Assembly: GCF_024972735.1 (NCBI RefSeq)
Contig: NZ_CP087723.1
Coordinates: forward strand, 186,001-250,000
Source of the DNA: Halalkaliarchaeum sp. AArc-CO
GTDB taxonomy: Archaea > Halobacteriota > Halobacteria > Halobacteriales > Haloferacaceae
DNA length: 64,000 bases
Direction of reading: 5' to 3'
In this document: in pieces, positions 9,407 to 18,167 of the stretch
Position numbering within the stretch: position 1 is the first letter of the stretch
Layout: each line of letters starts with the position of its first letter
The notes under the pieces: model-generated
Database searches by the model: none
Told to the model about the DNA's origin: nothing
The model's input: the letters and a program-made list of their open reading frames with translations, nothing else
Translations under genes and position numbers: made by a program

Positions 9407-9572
9407 ACGCGAACGTTTGCCGCCCCGCCGCTAATACGTTTTCAATGCTTACTCATCTGAAATAAATGTATTATATCCAGGAGTAATCAGATGGGCGGGG
9501 AACTGCGGGGAGGCGGCGCGCGAACATGTATCTCAGGAAACGTTTATTCCTGTGGTGTGTGATTCATTCTAC

Positions 9573-10700
9573 ATGATCCCCGCGTTCACACTCCGGAGTC
9601 GTCAGGCACTAGTCATCCTGCTCGTTTTCGCGCTGCTACTCCCTGCCGGGGTCGGCACGGTCGCCGGGCAGTCATTTCAGGGAGCAGCCGGCACCGTGGT
9701 TGTCGAGGAGGGGACTACCTACGAGCAGGTCGACGGGGTCGCCGGCGCCATCGTCGTCCGGGGGACGGTTACCGGCGACGTCACCGGTGCGGCCGGGACG
9801 ATCCACGTCACCGAGACCGGTGTCGTCGAGGGGAACCTCGAGGCCGCAGCCGGAACCGTCAGGATCGACGGCACGGTCGAGGGGAACGTCGACGTCGGCG
9901 CAGGGACAGTCGAGGTCGGAGAGACAGCTCGTATCGGCGGGAGCCTCCAGGCGGGTGCGGGATACATTTCGATCGACGGGGCGGTCGACGGCGACGTGCG
10001 CGCCGGCGCCGAGACGATCGCGGTCGGCCCGAACGCGGCCGTCGGCGGGGAGTTCCGGTACGACGCCGCGAACTTCGAGCGCCATCCCGACGCCACGATC
10101 GAGGGCGACGTGATCCGCGATCGGGGACTGAGCGGCGACTTCGGACCGGGATTCGGCGTGGGCTTCGACGGGTTCCAGGTCCCCACGTGGGCGAGCGTGA
10201 CCTACGGGTTCCTCGCGAACCTCCTTTTGGGCGCGCTGCTTCTGTTCGCGTTCCCGCGGTTCTCGACGGGCGTCGCCGACCGCGTTGCGGATGAACCTCT
10301 CAAGTCCGGCGGCGTCGGCCTGCTGACGCTTGTGGCCGTTCCGATCGCGCTCGTGATCCTCCTGTTGACGGTCGTGGGGATCCCGCTGGCGATCGTCGGT
10401 GCGATCGCGTTCGCGTTTGCCATCTGGATCGGCGTCGTCTACGGACAGTACGCCGTGGGGGCCTGGCTCCTCGGGAATGCAGGGGTGGACAACCGGTGGC
10501 TCGCGCTCCTGGTGGGCCTTTTCGGGTTCGCCCTGCTGGGGGCGGTGCCGTACCTCGGCGGCCTGCTTTCGTTCGCGGCGTTCCTGCTGGGCTTCGGTGC
10601 CTTCGCGCTGGGGCTCCGTGGCTCGTATCGATCGCGCCGTGATGAAGGGGAGCCGGGCGGCCGCCAGGCAACTCTCGAGGAAGCCACGGGGGGTTCCTAA
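9573..10700 (+). CDS. Bactofilin-like polymer-forming membrane protein
   Basis: A 375-residue secreted/membrane protein. After a Sec-type signal sequence (ALVILLVFALLLPAGVGTVA) comes a right-handed beta-helix of about eight short turns (for example GTVTGDVTGAAGTIHVTE, GTVEGNVDVGAGTVEVGE, GAVDGDVRAGAETIAVGP). The pattern is the same as the bactofilin (polymer-forming cytoskeletal) fold. The second half has four hydrophobic helices (around residues 205-225, 245-290, 295-315 and 325-355). The helix stack would lie outside the cell, linked to the membrane domain. ATG 9573 is chosen over GTG 9552 because the signal peptide then starts properly. Role: probably cell-surface organisation, unproven. 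Confidence 0.83.
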   Translation: MIPAFTLRSRQALVILLVFALLLPAGVGTVAGQSFQGAAGTVVVEEGTTYEQVDGVAGAIVVRGTVTGDVTGAAGTIHVTETGVVEGNLEAAAGTVRIDGTVEGNVDVGAGTVEVGETARIGGSLQAGAGYISIDGAVDGDVRAGAETIAVGPNAAVGGEFRYDAANFERHPDATIEGDVIRDRGLSGDFGPGFGVGFDGFQVPTWASVTYGFLANLLLGALLLFAFPRFSTGVADRVADEPLKSGGVGLLTLVAVPIALVILLLTVVGIPLAIVGAIAFAFAIWIGVVYGQYAVGAWLLGNAGVDNRWLALLVGLFGFALLGAVPYLGGLLSFAAFLLGFGAFALGLRGSYRSRRDEGEPGGRQATLEEATGGS

Positions 10701-10753
10701 CTTCCGGGATCGCTCCCGACGCTTTTTGACGGTTCCCGTCGACGCTCGGCGTG

Positions 10754-11377
10754 ATGACCGAGTACTCCCTCCCGGAGCCCGGTTCCGACGGGCTCTCGGA
10801 ACTCGAACGGACGATCGGCGCACGGAAGAGCAGGCGGTCGTTCGCGGACGAACCGATGGGCATCGAGACGGTGGCGACGCTGCTGTGGTCCGTCCAGGGG
10901 TTGACACACGAGCGCGACGGCGTCTCGATGCGGGCGTCGCCGAGCGCCGGCGCAACGTTTCCGATGGTGGCGTTCCTCTCGGTCGCGCCCGGTGGGTGTG
11001 ACGAACTCGAGGCGGGGCTGTACCGGTACGTCCCCGACGAACACCGGCTTGATCCCGTTATCGAGGAGTCGATCCACGAGGAACTCACGGCGGCAGCGAT
11101 GGACCAGGCAGTGGTTCGCGGCGCCCCCGTTGTGATCGCGCTGGCGGCCGACTACGACAGAACGATCCGACAGTATCCCGACCACGGCGAGCGGTACGTC
11201 CACATGGAGGCGGGCCACGCCGCCCAGAACGCCCTGCTCGTCTGCGAGTCGCGGGGGCTCAACGCCTGCCCGGTGGGCGCGTTCGACGATGACGAACTCG
11301 CGGCGGTGCTCGATCTGCCCGGCGATCTGGATCCGCTGTATCTGGTTCCAGTCGGTCGACGGACGACTGACAGATAG
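10754..11377 (+). CDS. SagB-type nitroreductase-family oxidoreductase
   Basis: A 207-residue FMN-dependent oxidoreductase of the nitroreductase superfamily, SagB/ThcOx-like branch. The N-terminal RKSRRSFADEPM motif contacts FMN phosphate, LLWSVQGLTHERDG and RASPSAGATFPM are typical of the SagB branch, and MEAGHAAQNALLVCESRGL plus the C-terminal LYLVPVGRR close the FMN site. It is a single-domain protein with no peptide-maturation partners nearby, so a role in RiPP biosynthesis is not supported; it probably acts as a stand-alone oxidoreductase. GTG 10751 directly precedes the ATG chosen here. Confidence 0.85.
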   Translation: MTEYSLPEPGSDGLSELERTIGARKSRRSFADEPMGIETVATLLWSVQGLTHERDGVSMRASPSAGATFPMVAFLSVAPGGCDELEAGLYRYVPDEHRLDPVIEESIHEELTAAAMDQAVVRGAPVVIALAADYDRTIRQYPDHGERYVHMEAGHAAQNALLVCESRGLNACPVGAFDDDELAAVLDLPGDLDPLYLVPVGRRTTDR

Positions 11378-11426
11378 TGAACCGAGCGGGGGCTTTCCCC
11401 CGGAGGCGGCTTTTTGATCGAGATCT

Positions 11427-12224
11427 CTAGAGATTGGAGTTACTACTCCCGCCGTCGATCGGGATCGCGGCGCCGTTTATATATCCCGACCGCGGGGAGC
11501 AGAGGAACGCCACCGTGTTGCCGAGTTCGATCGGATCGCCGACGCGCTCTAACGGCACGTCGCTGCCCCAGTCGGCGAGCCCCTCCTCGTAGGAGTCGTA
11601 CTCGCCGCGCTCGACGGCCTGTTCGACGAGTTCGCGGATCCGATCTGTCTCGTGGGCGCCCGGCAGCACCGCGTTACACCGGACCTCCGGGGCGAACTCT
11701 CGCGAGAGCGTCTTCTCCAGCCCGATGACCCCCATCCGCACCGAATTCGACAGCACGAGCGAGTCGATCGCCTCCTTCACGGACCGGGAGGTGATCGTCA
11801 CGATCGTCCCGCCGCCGTCGGCACGGAGGTCGTCGGCTGCCGCCCGGACGAGGCGAACGACACTCATCACCAGCAGCTCGTATGCGTCCTCCCACTCCCG
11901 GTCGGTCGTCTCCAGGAACGGTCCCGACGGGGGACCACCGGCGGAGGTGACCAGGTGATCCAGCCGGCCGAACTCTCGGACGGTTTCCTCGACCAGCCGC
12001 TGGACGTCCGCAGCGTCCGTCAGGTCGCCCTGCATCGGCACCACCCTGGCGTCGCCGGCGGCCTCCTCGCGGAGCCGCTCGGCAGCCTCCCGCAGCCGGG
12101 TTTCGTTTCGGCCGTTGATGACGACGTGACAGCCCTCTCGGACGAGCGCCGTCGCGCTGGCGTACCCCAGGCCGGCGGACGATGCGGTCGTGAGCGCCAC
12201 GTTGCCGTCGATGTCGAACTCCAT
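11427..12224 (-). CDS. Short-chain dehydrogenase/reductase (SDR)
   Basis: A 265-residue classical SDR. The usual cofactor motif TGxxxGIG is altered to TTASSAGLGYASA. The catalytic region also deviates: after VTITSRSVKEAIDSLVLSNSVRMGVIGLEKTL there is no canonical YxxxK, since the Tyr position reads as Ser. The N-terminal NGRNETRL suggests NADP preference. Length and the C-terminal PIDGGSSNSNL are normal. Haloarchaeal proteins of this type are usually labelled 3-oxoacyl-ACP reductase-like. ATG 12222-12224 is divergent from the FAH-family gene with about 40 bases between them, so both are probably leaderless. Confidence 0.85.
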   Translation of the reverse strand: MEFDIDGNVALTTASSAGLGYASATALVREGCHVVINGRNETRLREAAERLREEAAGDARVVPMQGDLTDAADVQRLVEETVREFGRLDHLVTSAGGPPSGPFLETTDREWEDAYELLVMSVVRLVRAAADDLRADGGGTIVTITSRSVKEAIDSLVLSNSVRMGVIGLEKTLSREFAPEVRCNAVLPGAHETDRIRELVEQAVERGEYDSYEEGLADWGSDVPLERVGDPIELGNTVAFLCSPRSGYINGAAIPIDGGSSNSNL

Positions 12225-12263
12225 ACCGGTACGCCTATCGGCTGGACAATGAAACCGTGGGTC

Positions 12264-12998
12264 ATGCGACGCGCACGACTGCTCACGCCGGACGGTCCCG
12301 TCGAGGGGCGCTACGAGGACGGGTACGTCGAGACCGAGGCCGGAACCTACGAGGTGGGGCGGGACGGACGCCTGCTTCCCCCCTGTGACCCGTCGGCGCT
12401 GTACTGCGTCGGGCGGAACTTTGCGGAAACGCTCGAACAGATGGAGTACGACAGACCCGAGGAGCCCGACTTCTTCATCAAACCCCCGACGTCGCTTTCC
12501 GCCCACGGGCAGCCGATCCCGTACCCCGAGTTCACCGACGAGCTGACGTACGCGGGGGAGCTCGTCGCCGTCATCGACGATCGGTGTCGCGATCTCGAAC
12601 CCGATGAAGTGCCGGAGATCGTCAGGGGCTACACCATCATGAACGACGTCGACGCCCTGGATCAGCAGGGGCGAACCGCCCGGAAGGCGTTCGACGGCTC
12701 GGCCCCCCTCGGGCCGTGGCTCGAGACCGACCTCGATCCCCGGAACCTCGACATGCACACCGAGATCGACGGCGAAACGCACCAGGAAGCCACCACCGAA
12801 CTGATGCTGTTCGACCCCTACGAGATCGTCGCGTACCTCTCCCGGCGGTTCACGTTCCGTCCGGGGGACGCCGTCGCGTTCGGCAGCCCGGCGAACCCGG
12901 GGCTAATCGAGCCCGGAAACCGGATCGAGATCACCTACGAGGGGGTCGGAACGCTCGCGAACGAGGTCGTCGACGCTTCCTCGAAGCAAAAGAGCTAA
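12264..12998 (+). CDS. Fumarylacetoacetate hydrolase-family protein
   Basis: A 244-residue enzyme of the FAH superfamily (metal-dependent hydrolases, isomerases and decarboxylases of 2-oxo acids). The fold signature YCVGRNFAETLEQM, the FIKPPTSLSAHGQPIPYP segment, the acidic metal cluster (ELTYAGELVAVIDDR, with one Glu shifted relative to typical members) and GYTIMNDVDALD are recognisable, and it ends with GNRIEITYEGVG. It is divergent from the SDR gene, suggesting a shared catabolic role. ATG 12249 is also possible; the start at 12264 fits the usual MRxARL beginning of haloarchaeal members better. Confidence 0.85.
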   Translation: MRRARLLTPDGPVEGRYEDGYVETEAGTYEVGRDGRLLPPCDPSALYCVGRNFAETLEQMEYDRPEEPDFFIKPPTSLSAHGQPIPYPEFTDELTYAGELVAVIDDRCRDLEPDEVPEIVRGYTIMNDVDALDQQGRTARKAFDGSAPLGPWLETDLDPRNLDMHTEIDGETHQEATTELMLFDPYEIVAYLSRRFTFRPGDAVAFGSPANPGLIEPGNRIEITYEGVGTLANEVVDASSKQKS

Positions 12999-13050
12999 TT
13001 CCCAGGATGTTGTGGCTTCGGAAAGTGATGTCCGCGCCGGGTGAGAACCG

Positions 13051-14451
13051 ATGGAACTGATCGACGACGAGGGGAGGCTGTTCGGTACGGTCAACGTGAT
13101 CGACGCGCTGGTCGTGCTCGTCGTGCTCGCGGTGGTCGTCGCCGGCGCCGCGCTGGTTTTCTCGGACGACCCCGAACCCGAGCCGGACCTCGAGACGACC
13201 CACGCCACGCTGGATCTCGGGACGCAGCCGGACTACATCGTCTCCGAGATCAACGAGGGCGACGCCTACAGTCCGGGCGGCGACGACCGGATCACGATCA
13301 CGGACGTCCACCTGACGCCACAGGGGAACGAACAGCGCGTCGTCCTCCGGGTCGAACTGCGCGGCGAACGGGCCGGCGGCTCGCTCCAGTACGACGGCGC
13401 ACCCCCGCGGCTGGGACGAACCCTCGATGTCGCCACCGACCGCTACCAGGTCGACGGACAGGTCCGGGCAGTCGGCGACGACGACGCGCTCGACCGCGAA
13501 GCGGCGACGGTCGTGCTCCGTGACACGCTCGACGCCGCCGACGCCCGGGAGATCGCGCCGGGCGACGAGATCCGTCTGGCCGACCGGACGGTCGCCACCG
13601 TCGAGGACGTCGCCGTCTACGCGGAGGGGAGCCCGACGCGGCGCGTGGTCGTCCTCGAGGCCACCCTCGACGCCCACCGTCAGGAGGGCGAACTCCGGTT
13701 CGGCGGGACGCCCGTCCGGCGCGGGCAGACAGTCGAACTACCGGCCGGCGACTACGACCTGTCGGGAACGATCGAGCGCGTCGGCGACGGGCTCGACCGC
13801 GGCGAGGCCGAGGTCCTGCTTTCGGACGTCGTCGACGTCGAGACGGCAGAGCGGATCGACGAGGGCGACGTGATCGAGGTCGGCGGCCACCGGACCGCCA
13901 CCGTCGAGTCGGTGACCGCCTATGGGACGGCCAACCCGGACCGCAACCGCGTGTTCGTGGGAGTGTCGCTGGCCACGCTGGACCACCGGGAGCGGCCACA
14001 GTTCGGAGACACGTACGTCCAGCAGGGGTCGTCGATCTCCCTGTCGAGTGACGCCTACGACCTGTCGGGAACGATCGAACGAGTCGGCACCACCGAGGAG
14101 CGCGGCGCGCCGACCACGCGGACGGTCACGCTTCGGATGGAGGAGGTCCACGAGGACATGGCCGACGCGATCCGATCGGGGATGACCGAACGACGGAGCG
14201 GCGAGACGATCGCCCGCGTGACCGACGTCGACGTCGATCCGTCGGTGATCCTCATCCAGGGCGACGAGGGCAACCTGGGCGTGTACGATCACCCGACCGA
14301 CCGGGACGTGACGATCACCGCCGAACTCGAGGTCCGCGAGACCACCTCCGGCGTCCGATTCAAAGGGGAGACGATCCGGCAGGGGTCGACGGTGACGCTG
14401 GATCTCGGCACCGTCACCGTCGATGCGACGGTGGTCTCCGTCGGCGGATAG
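13051..14451 (+). CDS. Membrane-anchored DUF4330-like protein with internal repeats
   Basis: A 466-residue protein with one N-terminal membrane anchor (INVIDALVVLVVLAVVVAG-like segment, residues about 15-37) and a long extracellular part. The ectodomain holds about four repeats of roughly 100 residues, each ending with a phrase such as GDYDLSGTIERVG (about 230-245) or DAYDLSGTIERVG (about 330-343) and starting with a beta-rich block containing VVLxxTL. The N-terminus GRLFGTVNVIDALVVL is typical of DUF4330, a family with no established function. The repeats look like beta-sandwich units of a cell-surface protein. No catalytic residues are evident. Confidence 0.8.
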   Translation: MELIDDEGRLFGTVNVIDALVVLVVLAVVVAGAALVFSDDPEPEPDLETTHATLDLGTQPDYIVSEINEGDAYSPGGDDRITITDVHLTPQGNEQRVVLRVELRGERAGGSLQYDGAPPRLGRTLDVATDRYQVDGQVRAVGDDDALDREAATVVLRDTLDAADAREIAPGDEIRLADRTVATVEDVAVYAEGSPTRRVVVLEATLDAHRQEGELRFGGTPVRRGQTVELPAGDYDLSGTIERVGDGLDRGEAEVLLSDVVDVETAERIDEGDVIEVGGHRTATVESVTAYGTANPDRNRVFVGVSLATLDHRERPQFGDTYVQQGSSISLSSDAYDLSGTIERVGTTEERGAPTTRTVTLRMEEVHEDMADAIRSGMTERRSGETIARVTDVDVDPSVILIQGDEGNLGVYDHPTDRDVTITAELEVRETTSGVRFKGETIRQGSTVTLDLGTVTVDATVVSVGG

Positions 14452-14527
14452 GCCCGTTCACCCGATTGTCGCCGGCTTCGGGAGAGAACACAAAACACTT
14501 CGGTCCACGGTCCGATCCGACGGACAG

Positions 14528-15499
14528 ATGACAGACGACTTTCCGGCGTACGTCGACGTCGACTACGCGGACGGCGAGGGCGAGACCCCCGCGGACTACC
14601 CCTCGATCCAGCACAAGATCGAGAAGGCCATCGAGGTCACCCGTCAGGGGCTCGAGGAGTACTGCAACCCCGCGGTGATGTGGACCGGCGGGAAGGACTC
14701 GACGCTCACGCTGTATTTCATCAACGAAGTGGCCGACGAGTTCGGCTACGAGAAGCCCACTGCCGTCTTCATCGACCACTTCCAGCACTTCGACGAGATC
14801 ACTGACTTCGTCGAACACTGGGCCGACGAGTGGGAGATCGACCTCGTGTACGCCCGCAACGACGACGTCGGCGCCTACGTCGACGAACACGGTCTCGAGC
14901 CGGGCGACGACATCCCGGTCGACGCCCTCTCGGAGCACAACCGACATCACGTCCGGAACATCCTCGAGTACGAGGAGGAGACGTTCCCGTTCCTTCTGGA
15001 CACCTACGTCGGCAACCACCTCCTGAAGACGGTGGCGCTCAACGACGCCCTGGAGGACCACGACATCGACGGCGTGATCTCGGGCGTCCGGTGGGACGAA
15101 CAGGAGGCCCGCGCCGACGAGACGTTCTTCTCGCCGCGACACGACCCGGACATCTACCCGCCCCACGATCGGATCCAGCCGATCCTGCAGTTCACCGAGC
15201 GCGACGTCTGGGAGGCGTTCTGGCACTTCGTCGTTCCGGACACCGTCCAGGCGTTCCCCGACGACGGCTACGTCCCCGAGTCGGCCGAGGACCTCCCGGA
15301 GGGCGTCACCATGGAGGACGTTCCGATCTCGCCGAAATACTTCGCCGGCTTCCGGTCGCTGGGCAGTGAAGTCTCCACGGAGAAGACCACTCAGGAACCC
15401 GCGTGGCTCCAGGATCTGGAGAACACTGTCGAACGTGCCGGCCGCGCCCAGGACAAAGAGGACCTCATGAAGCGGCTCCGCGATCTCGGCTACATGTAG
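14528..15499 (+). CDS. PP-loop adenine-nucleotide alpha-hydrolase, CysD/CysH-like
   Basis: A 323-residue PP-loop protein of the PAPS-reductase/ATP-sulfurylase-2 superfamily. The PP-loop is MWTGGKDSTL; DGVISGVRWDEQEAR and FTERDVWEAFW are superfamily motifs. The catalytic Cys motif near the C-terminus of true PAPS/APS reductases is absent: the only Cys is in the N-terminal EEYCNPAV. The tail (ENTVERAGRAQDKEDLMKRL) looks more like the CysD subunit of ATP sulfurylase. It is therefore not a normal sulfonucleotide reductase, whatever default annotation might say. No CysN/CysC partner is adjacent. Role in sulfate activation or tRNA/sulfur chemistry is unresolved. Confidence 0.8.
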   Translation: MTDDFPAYVDVDYADGEGETPADYPSIQHKIEKAIEVTRQGLEEYCNPAVMWTGGKDSTLTLYFINEVADEFGYEKPTAVFIDHFQHFDEITDFVEHWADEWEIDLVYARNDDVGAYVDEHGLEPGDDIPVDALSEHNRHHVRNILEYEEETFPFLLDTYVGNHLLKTVALNDALEDHDIDGVISGVRWDEQEARADETFFSPRHDPDIYPPHDRIQPILQFTERDVWEAFWHFVVPDTVQAFPDDGYVPESAEDLPEGVTMEDVPISPKYFAGFRSLGSEVSTEKTTQEPAWLQDLENTVERAGRAQDKEDLMKRLRDLGYM

Positions 15500-15569
15500 C
15501 GTTTTCGGGTTCCACGACGTTCGGGGCAACCTCGACAGTTTTGAATACTCCCCGGCAAAAGTTGCGCGC

Positions 15570-16559
15570 ATGCAGACGTTGCTTCTGGACAGCGATGCGG
15601 TCGCAGCGAACGCGCCGATGGACCGCGTCGTTCCGGCGCTGGAGTCGGCGTTCGCCGCCTACGAGCGCGGCGACGCCCAGATGCCGGCGAAGTCGTACAT
15701 CGAACTGCCCGAGTACAACGGCGACTTCCGATCGATGCCGGCGTACATGGACGCCGGCGACTGGGACGCCGCCGGCGTGAAGTGGGTGAACGTCCACCCC
15801 GACAACGAGGCGAAGTACGACCTGCCGACGGTGATGGGGACGATGATCTACTCCGACCCGGAGAACGCCTTCCCGCTTGCGATCATGGACGGCACCGAAC
15901 TCACGACCCGGCGGACGGGCGCGGCGGCGGCGGTCGCGACCGATCATCTCGCCGTCGAGGACGCCACCTCACTGGGGATCGTCGGCGCCGGCGTGCAGGC
16001 GTACACGCAGCTTGAGGCGATTGCTGAGGTCCGCCCGATCGAGACGGTCGTCATTTCCGACGTGGACGAAGCGCGGGTCGCCGCGTTCGTCGAGGCGTTC
16101 GAGGATCGCTTCGAGGTCTGCGGCGGCTCGACTGCGGAGGCGGCCGAGTGTGACGTGCTCTCGACAGTGACGCCTGTCCGGGAGCCGATCATCTCCTCGG
16201 AGAACCTGGGCGAACACACCCACGTCAACGCGATGGGTGCCGACGCCGCCGGCAAACAGGAACTGGAGTCGGAGATCCTTCAGGAGGCAAAACTCGTCAT
16301 CGACGACTACGACCAGTGCACACACTCCGGGGAGATCAACGTTCCCTGGAGCGAGGGGCTGCTCGAGGACGGAGACATCTACGGCGAGATCGGCGAGATC
16401 GTCGTCGGCAACAAACCAGGACGCACACCGGAGGACGGCGTCACCGTCTTCGATTCGACGGGGCTTGCGATCCAGGACGTCGCGACCGCTCACGTCGTCT
16501 ACGAACACGCCGACGAGAACGACAACGGGACGCCCTTCGACCTGCTCGGTCTGGCGTAG
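15570..16559 (+). CDS. Ornithine cyclodeaminase / alanine dehydrogenase-family protein
   Basis: A 329-residue NAD-dependent enzyme of the OCD/mu-crystallin family. The substrate lysine lies in MPAKSYIELP, the NAD-binding Rossmann motif is LGIVGAGVQAYTQLEAI, and DDYDQCTHSGEINVPW is a conserved C-terminal stretch. Members in archaea act as L-alanine dehydrogenase, ornithine cyclodeaminase or imine reductases, and the substrate cannot be chosen from sequence alone. It stands alone, 70 bases after the PP-loop gene. ATG 15570 follows a likely AT-rich promoter (gttttgaatactccc). Confidence 0.87.
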   Translation: MQTLLLDSDAVAANAPMDRVVPALESAFAAYERGDAQMPAKSYIELPEYNGDFRSMPAYMDAGDWDAAGVKWVNVHPDNEAKYDLPTVMGTMIYSDPENAFPLAIMDGTELTTRRTGAAAAVATDHLAVEDATSLGIVGAGVQAYTQLEAIAEVRPIETVVISDVDEARVAAFVEAFEDRFEVCGGSTAEAAECDVLSTVTPVREPIISSENLGEHTHVNAMGADAAGKQELESEILQEAKLVIDDYDQCTHSGEINVPWSEGLLEDGDIYGEIGEIVVGNKPGRTPEDGVTVFDSTGLAIQDVATAHVVYEHADENDNGTPFDLLGLA

Positions 16560-16595
16560 CGAAGCAGCCTACAGATGCGCGGATAGCGGAGCGCC

Positions 16596-17018
16596 CTAGA
16601 GGTACGCGGGATCCCACTCCGTCGGGCTGTGTTTGTTTCCACAGTCGTTGCACACGAACTGTCCCATGGTGTCGATCGCGATCTCGAGGGTGCGACAGTT
16701 GCCACACATCCAGCCGTACTTCTCGTCGTCCTGATAGGCGGCGAAAAACGGCGCGTCGGTCCCGGTGGTCAACTCCTCCCAGTCGATTTCGACGTCGACC
16801 TCGGCCTCGACGGGTGCAGTTCCGACGATCGTCGTCCCGTCGCGCAACGAGAACGCGGAACACACCTCTCCGACGCGGATCGAGGTCTCCTTGTTCCACT
16901 CCACACAGAACGGAGTCCGATCCCAGTCGTCCCCGAAGTAGACGTGTTCACAGACGCCACAGTGAGGCGCCTCGGCTGTCGTCTGATCACCGTCGGTCGG
17001 TTGGTGCTTGCTGCTCAT
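16596..17018 (-). CDS. Double zinc-ribbon protein (DUF5816-like)
   Basis: A 140-residue soluble protein with two Cys4-like metal sites. The first is HCGVCEHVYFGDDW with a later EVCSAF; the second is a clear C-terminal zinc ribbon, MCGNCRTLEIAI...FVCNDCGNKH, followed by DEWDxAYL-like EWDPAYL. From memory the C-terminal ribbon matches the haloarchaeal DUF5816 family; function unknown. The N-terminal extension in the open frame is dropped; ATG 17016-17018 (MSSKHQP) is the sensible start. It converges on the cyclodeaminase-family gene. Confidence 0.78.
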   Translation of the reverse strand: MSSKHQPTDGDQTTAEAPHCGVCEHVYFGDDWDRTPFCVEWNKETSIRVGEVCSAFSLRDGTTIVGTAPVEAEVDVEIDWEELTTGTDAPFFAAYQDDEKYGWMCGNCRTLEIAIDTMGQFVCNDCGNKHSPTEWDPAYL

Positions 17019-17132
17019 ACACACACTCGGACGTATAGTGAGGTTAACTAACAACCAACAAATATTGGTTTATTATCTATTCCCGGCTGATCTCGGTTCC
17101 TCGGCAGTGGGGTGGATTCGAAGCGAACGCCG

Positions 17133-17417
17133 CTACAGGGTCGGCCCGACCGAATCCGATTCGCTCGTCGTCGGCGGATCGCGGTCGCTGTACCCCTTCC
17201 GTCCGACGGCATCGCCTTTCAGCCCGCCGAGGACCGCGAGTTTGGCATCGTCACAGCAGTCAAACACCTCGTCGTCGACCCGCTCGAACACCGACGAAAG
17301 GCGGTCTTTGCCGTCCACGAGGGTCAGTTTCGGATCGTCGAGTTCCTCCACCACGCGCTCGGTCGTCGTCGGGTACGACATCGTCTCGAGCCGGGCGAGT
17401 AGCTCGTTTATTTCCAT
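17133..17417 (-). CDS. Small haloarchaeal protein (DUF5789-like)
   Basis: A 94-residue protein that begins MEINELLARLETMSYPTTTE and contains the family-typical GRKGYSDRDPP near the end, which I associate with haloarchaeal DUF5789. The fold is probably a helical bundle; some relatives were suggested to bind nucleic acid, but nothing in this sequence proves it. Two adjacent cysteines (FDCCDDAK) replace the usual residues and could be redox-active or metal-binding. It is divergent from the porGDAB operon, sharing a 200-base intergenic region with a strong dyad. Confidence 0.75.
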   Translation of the reverse strand: MEINELLARLETMSYPTTTERVVEELDDPKLTLVDGKDRLSSVFERVDDEVFDCCDDAKLAVLGGLKGDAVGRKGYSDRDPPTTSESDSVGPTL

Positions 17418-17624
17418 AGTCGATTGTTACCTTTTGACGAGGATATACGCCCACGATTCATATCGTGGGACATTATATTAGGTCGTCCTTCGACGCCACG
17501 TTGTATAAAAATCAGTACGTTTCGATGGAAACTTGTTCAAACGTCCACTACTTCGGGAGTTCGGTTTAAGTTACCATTATATGTAGGAGCCAACGACATT
17601 CCCCGGGGATCGAAACTAGGTGTC
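17418..17624 (+). promoter_or_regulatory. Promoter region of porGDAB with dyad
   Basis: The 207-base region between divergent genes is AT-rich relative to its surroundings. A perfect hairpin, cccacgat-tcat-atcgtggg, lies at 17450-17469. A TATA-like box gtataaaaa is at 17503-17511 on the plus strand; a minus-strand TATA-like stretch (taatataat) overlaps 17471-17481 for the DUF5789-like gene. The dyad lies between the two cores, the position expected for an operator acting on one or both promoters. The por leader is then about 80-90 bases. Regulator identity is unknown; the Cys-rich HTH_10 protein at 20862 is the obvious candidate. Confidence 0.5.
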
Positions 17625-18167
17625 ATGGAACAGATTCGCATACACGGGCGCGGTGGGCAGGGGTCGGTAACCCTGGCCCACCTGATCGCCGAGGCCGCAT
17701 TCGAGCAGGGAGACTGGGCGCAGGCGTTCCCCGCGTTCGGCGTCGAACGGAGGGGCGCTCCCGTCGAGGCATTCGCACGGATCGACGCGGAGAAAATCAC
17801 CGATCGGAGCCAGGTGAACGAACCCACCTACGTGCTCGTTCAGGATCCGACGCTCGTCGACATCGTGGACGTCGCCGAGGGACTGATAGAGGACGGGACC
17901 GTCGTCGTCAACTCGACGGCGGAGCCGGCGGAACTGTCGATCCCCACCGACGAACGGATCGTGACCGTCGACGCCACCGGCATCGCCAGGGAGCATCTCG
18001 GACGACCGATCATGAACACGTCGCTTCTGGGAGCGTTCGCCGGCGCGACGGGTGTTCTCGAGATCGACAGCATCGAATCGGTGACAGTCTCGACGTTCGG
18101 CGGCGACATCGGACGGAAGAACGCTGCTGCCGCCGACGCCGCGTTCCGGGAGGTGGCCGCCGTATGA
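17625..18167 (+). CDS. porG: Pyruvate/2-oxoacid:ferredoxin oxidoreductase, gamma subunit
   Basis: A 180-residue gamma subunit of a four-subunit 2-oxoacid:ferredoxin oxidoreductase. The characteristic motif IRIHGRGGQGSVTLAHLIAE at the N-terminus and FPAFGVERRGAPVEAFARI are diagnostic of PorG. The reaction is oxidation of pyruvate (or a related 2-oxoacid) plus CoA to acyl-CoA and CO2 with reduction of ferredoxin. It heads the operon por G-D-A-B, and its stop overlaps the next ATG by four bases (ATGA). Start ATG 17625 is preferred over upstream in-frame codons because the motif begins five residues later. Confidence 0.93.
   Translation: MEQIRIHGRGGQGSVTLAHLIAEAAFEQGDWAQAFPAFGVERRGAPVEAFARIDAEKITDRSQVNEPTYVLVQDPTLVDIVDVAEGLIEDGTVVVNSTAEPAELSIPTDERIVTVDATGIAREHLGRPIMNTSLLGAFAGATGVLEIDSIESVTVSTFGGDIGRKNAAAADAAFREVAAV

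Noticed and set aside
10754-11377. RiPP (SagB-dependent thiazole/oxazole) cluster
   Set aside because: Only a stand-alone nitroreductase-family gene is present. No cyclodehydratase, precursor peptide or exporter is near.
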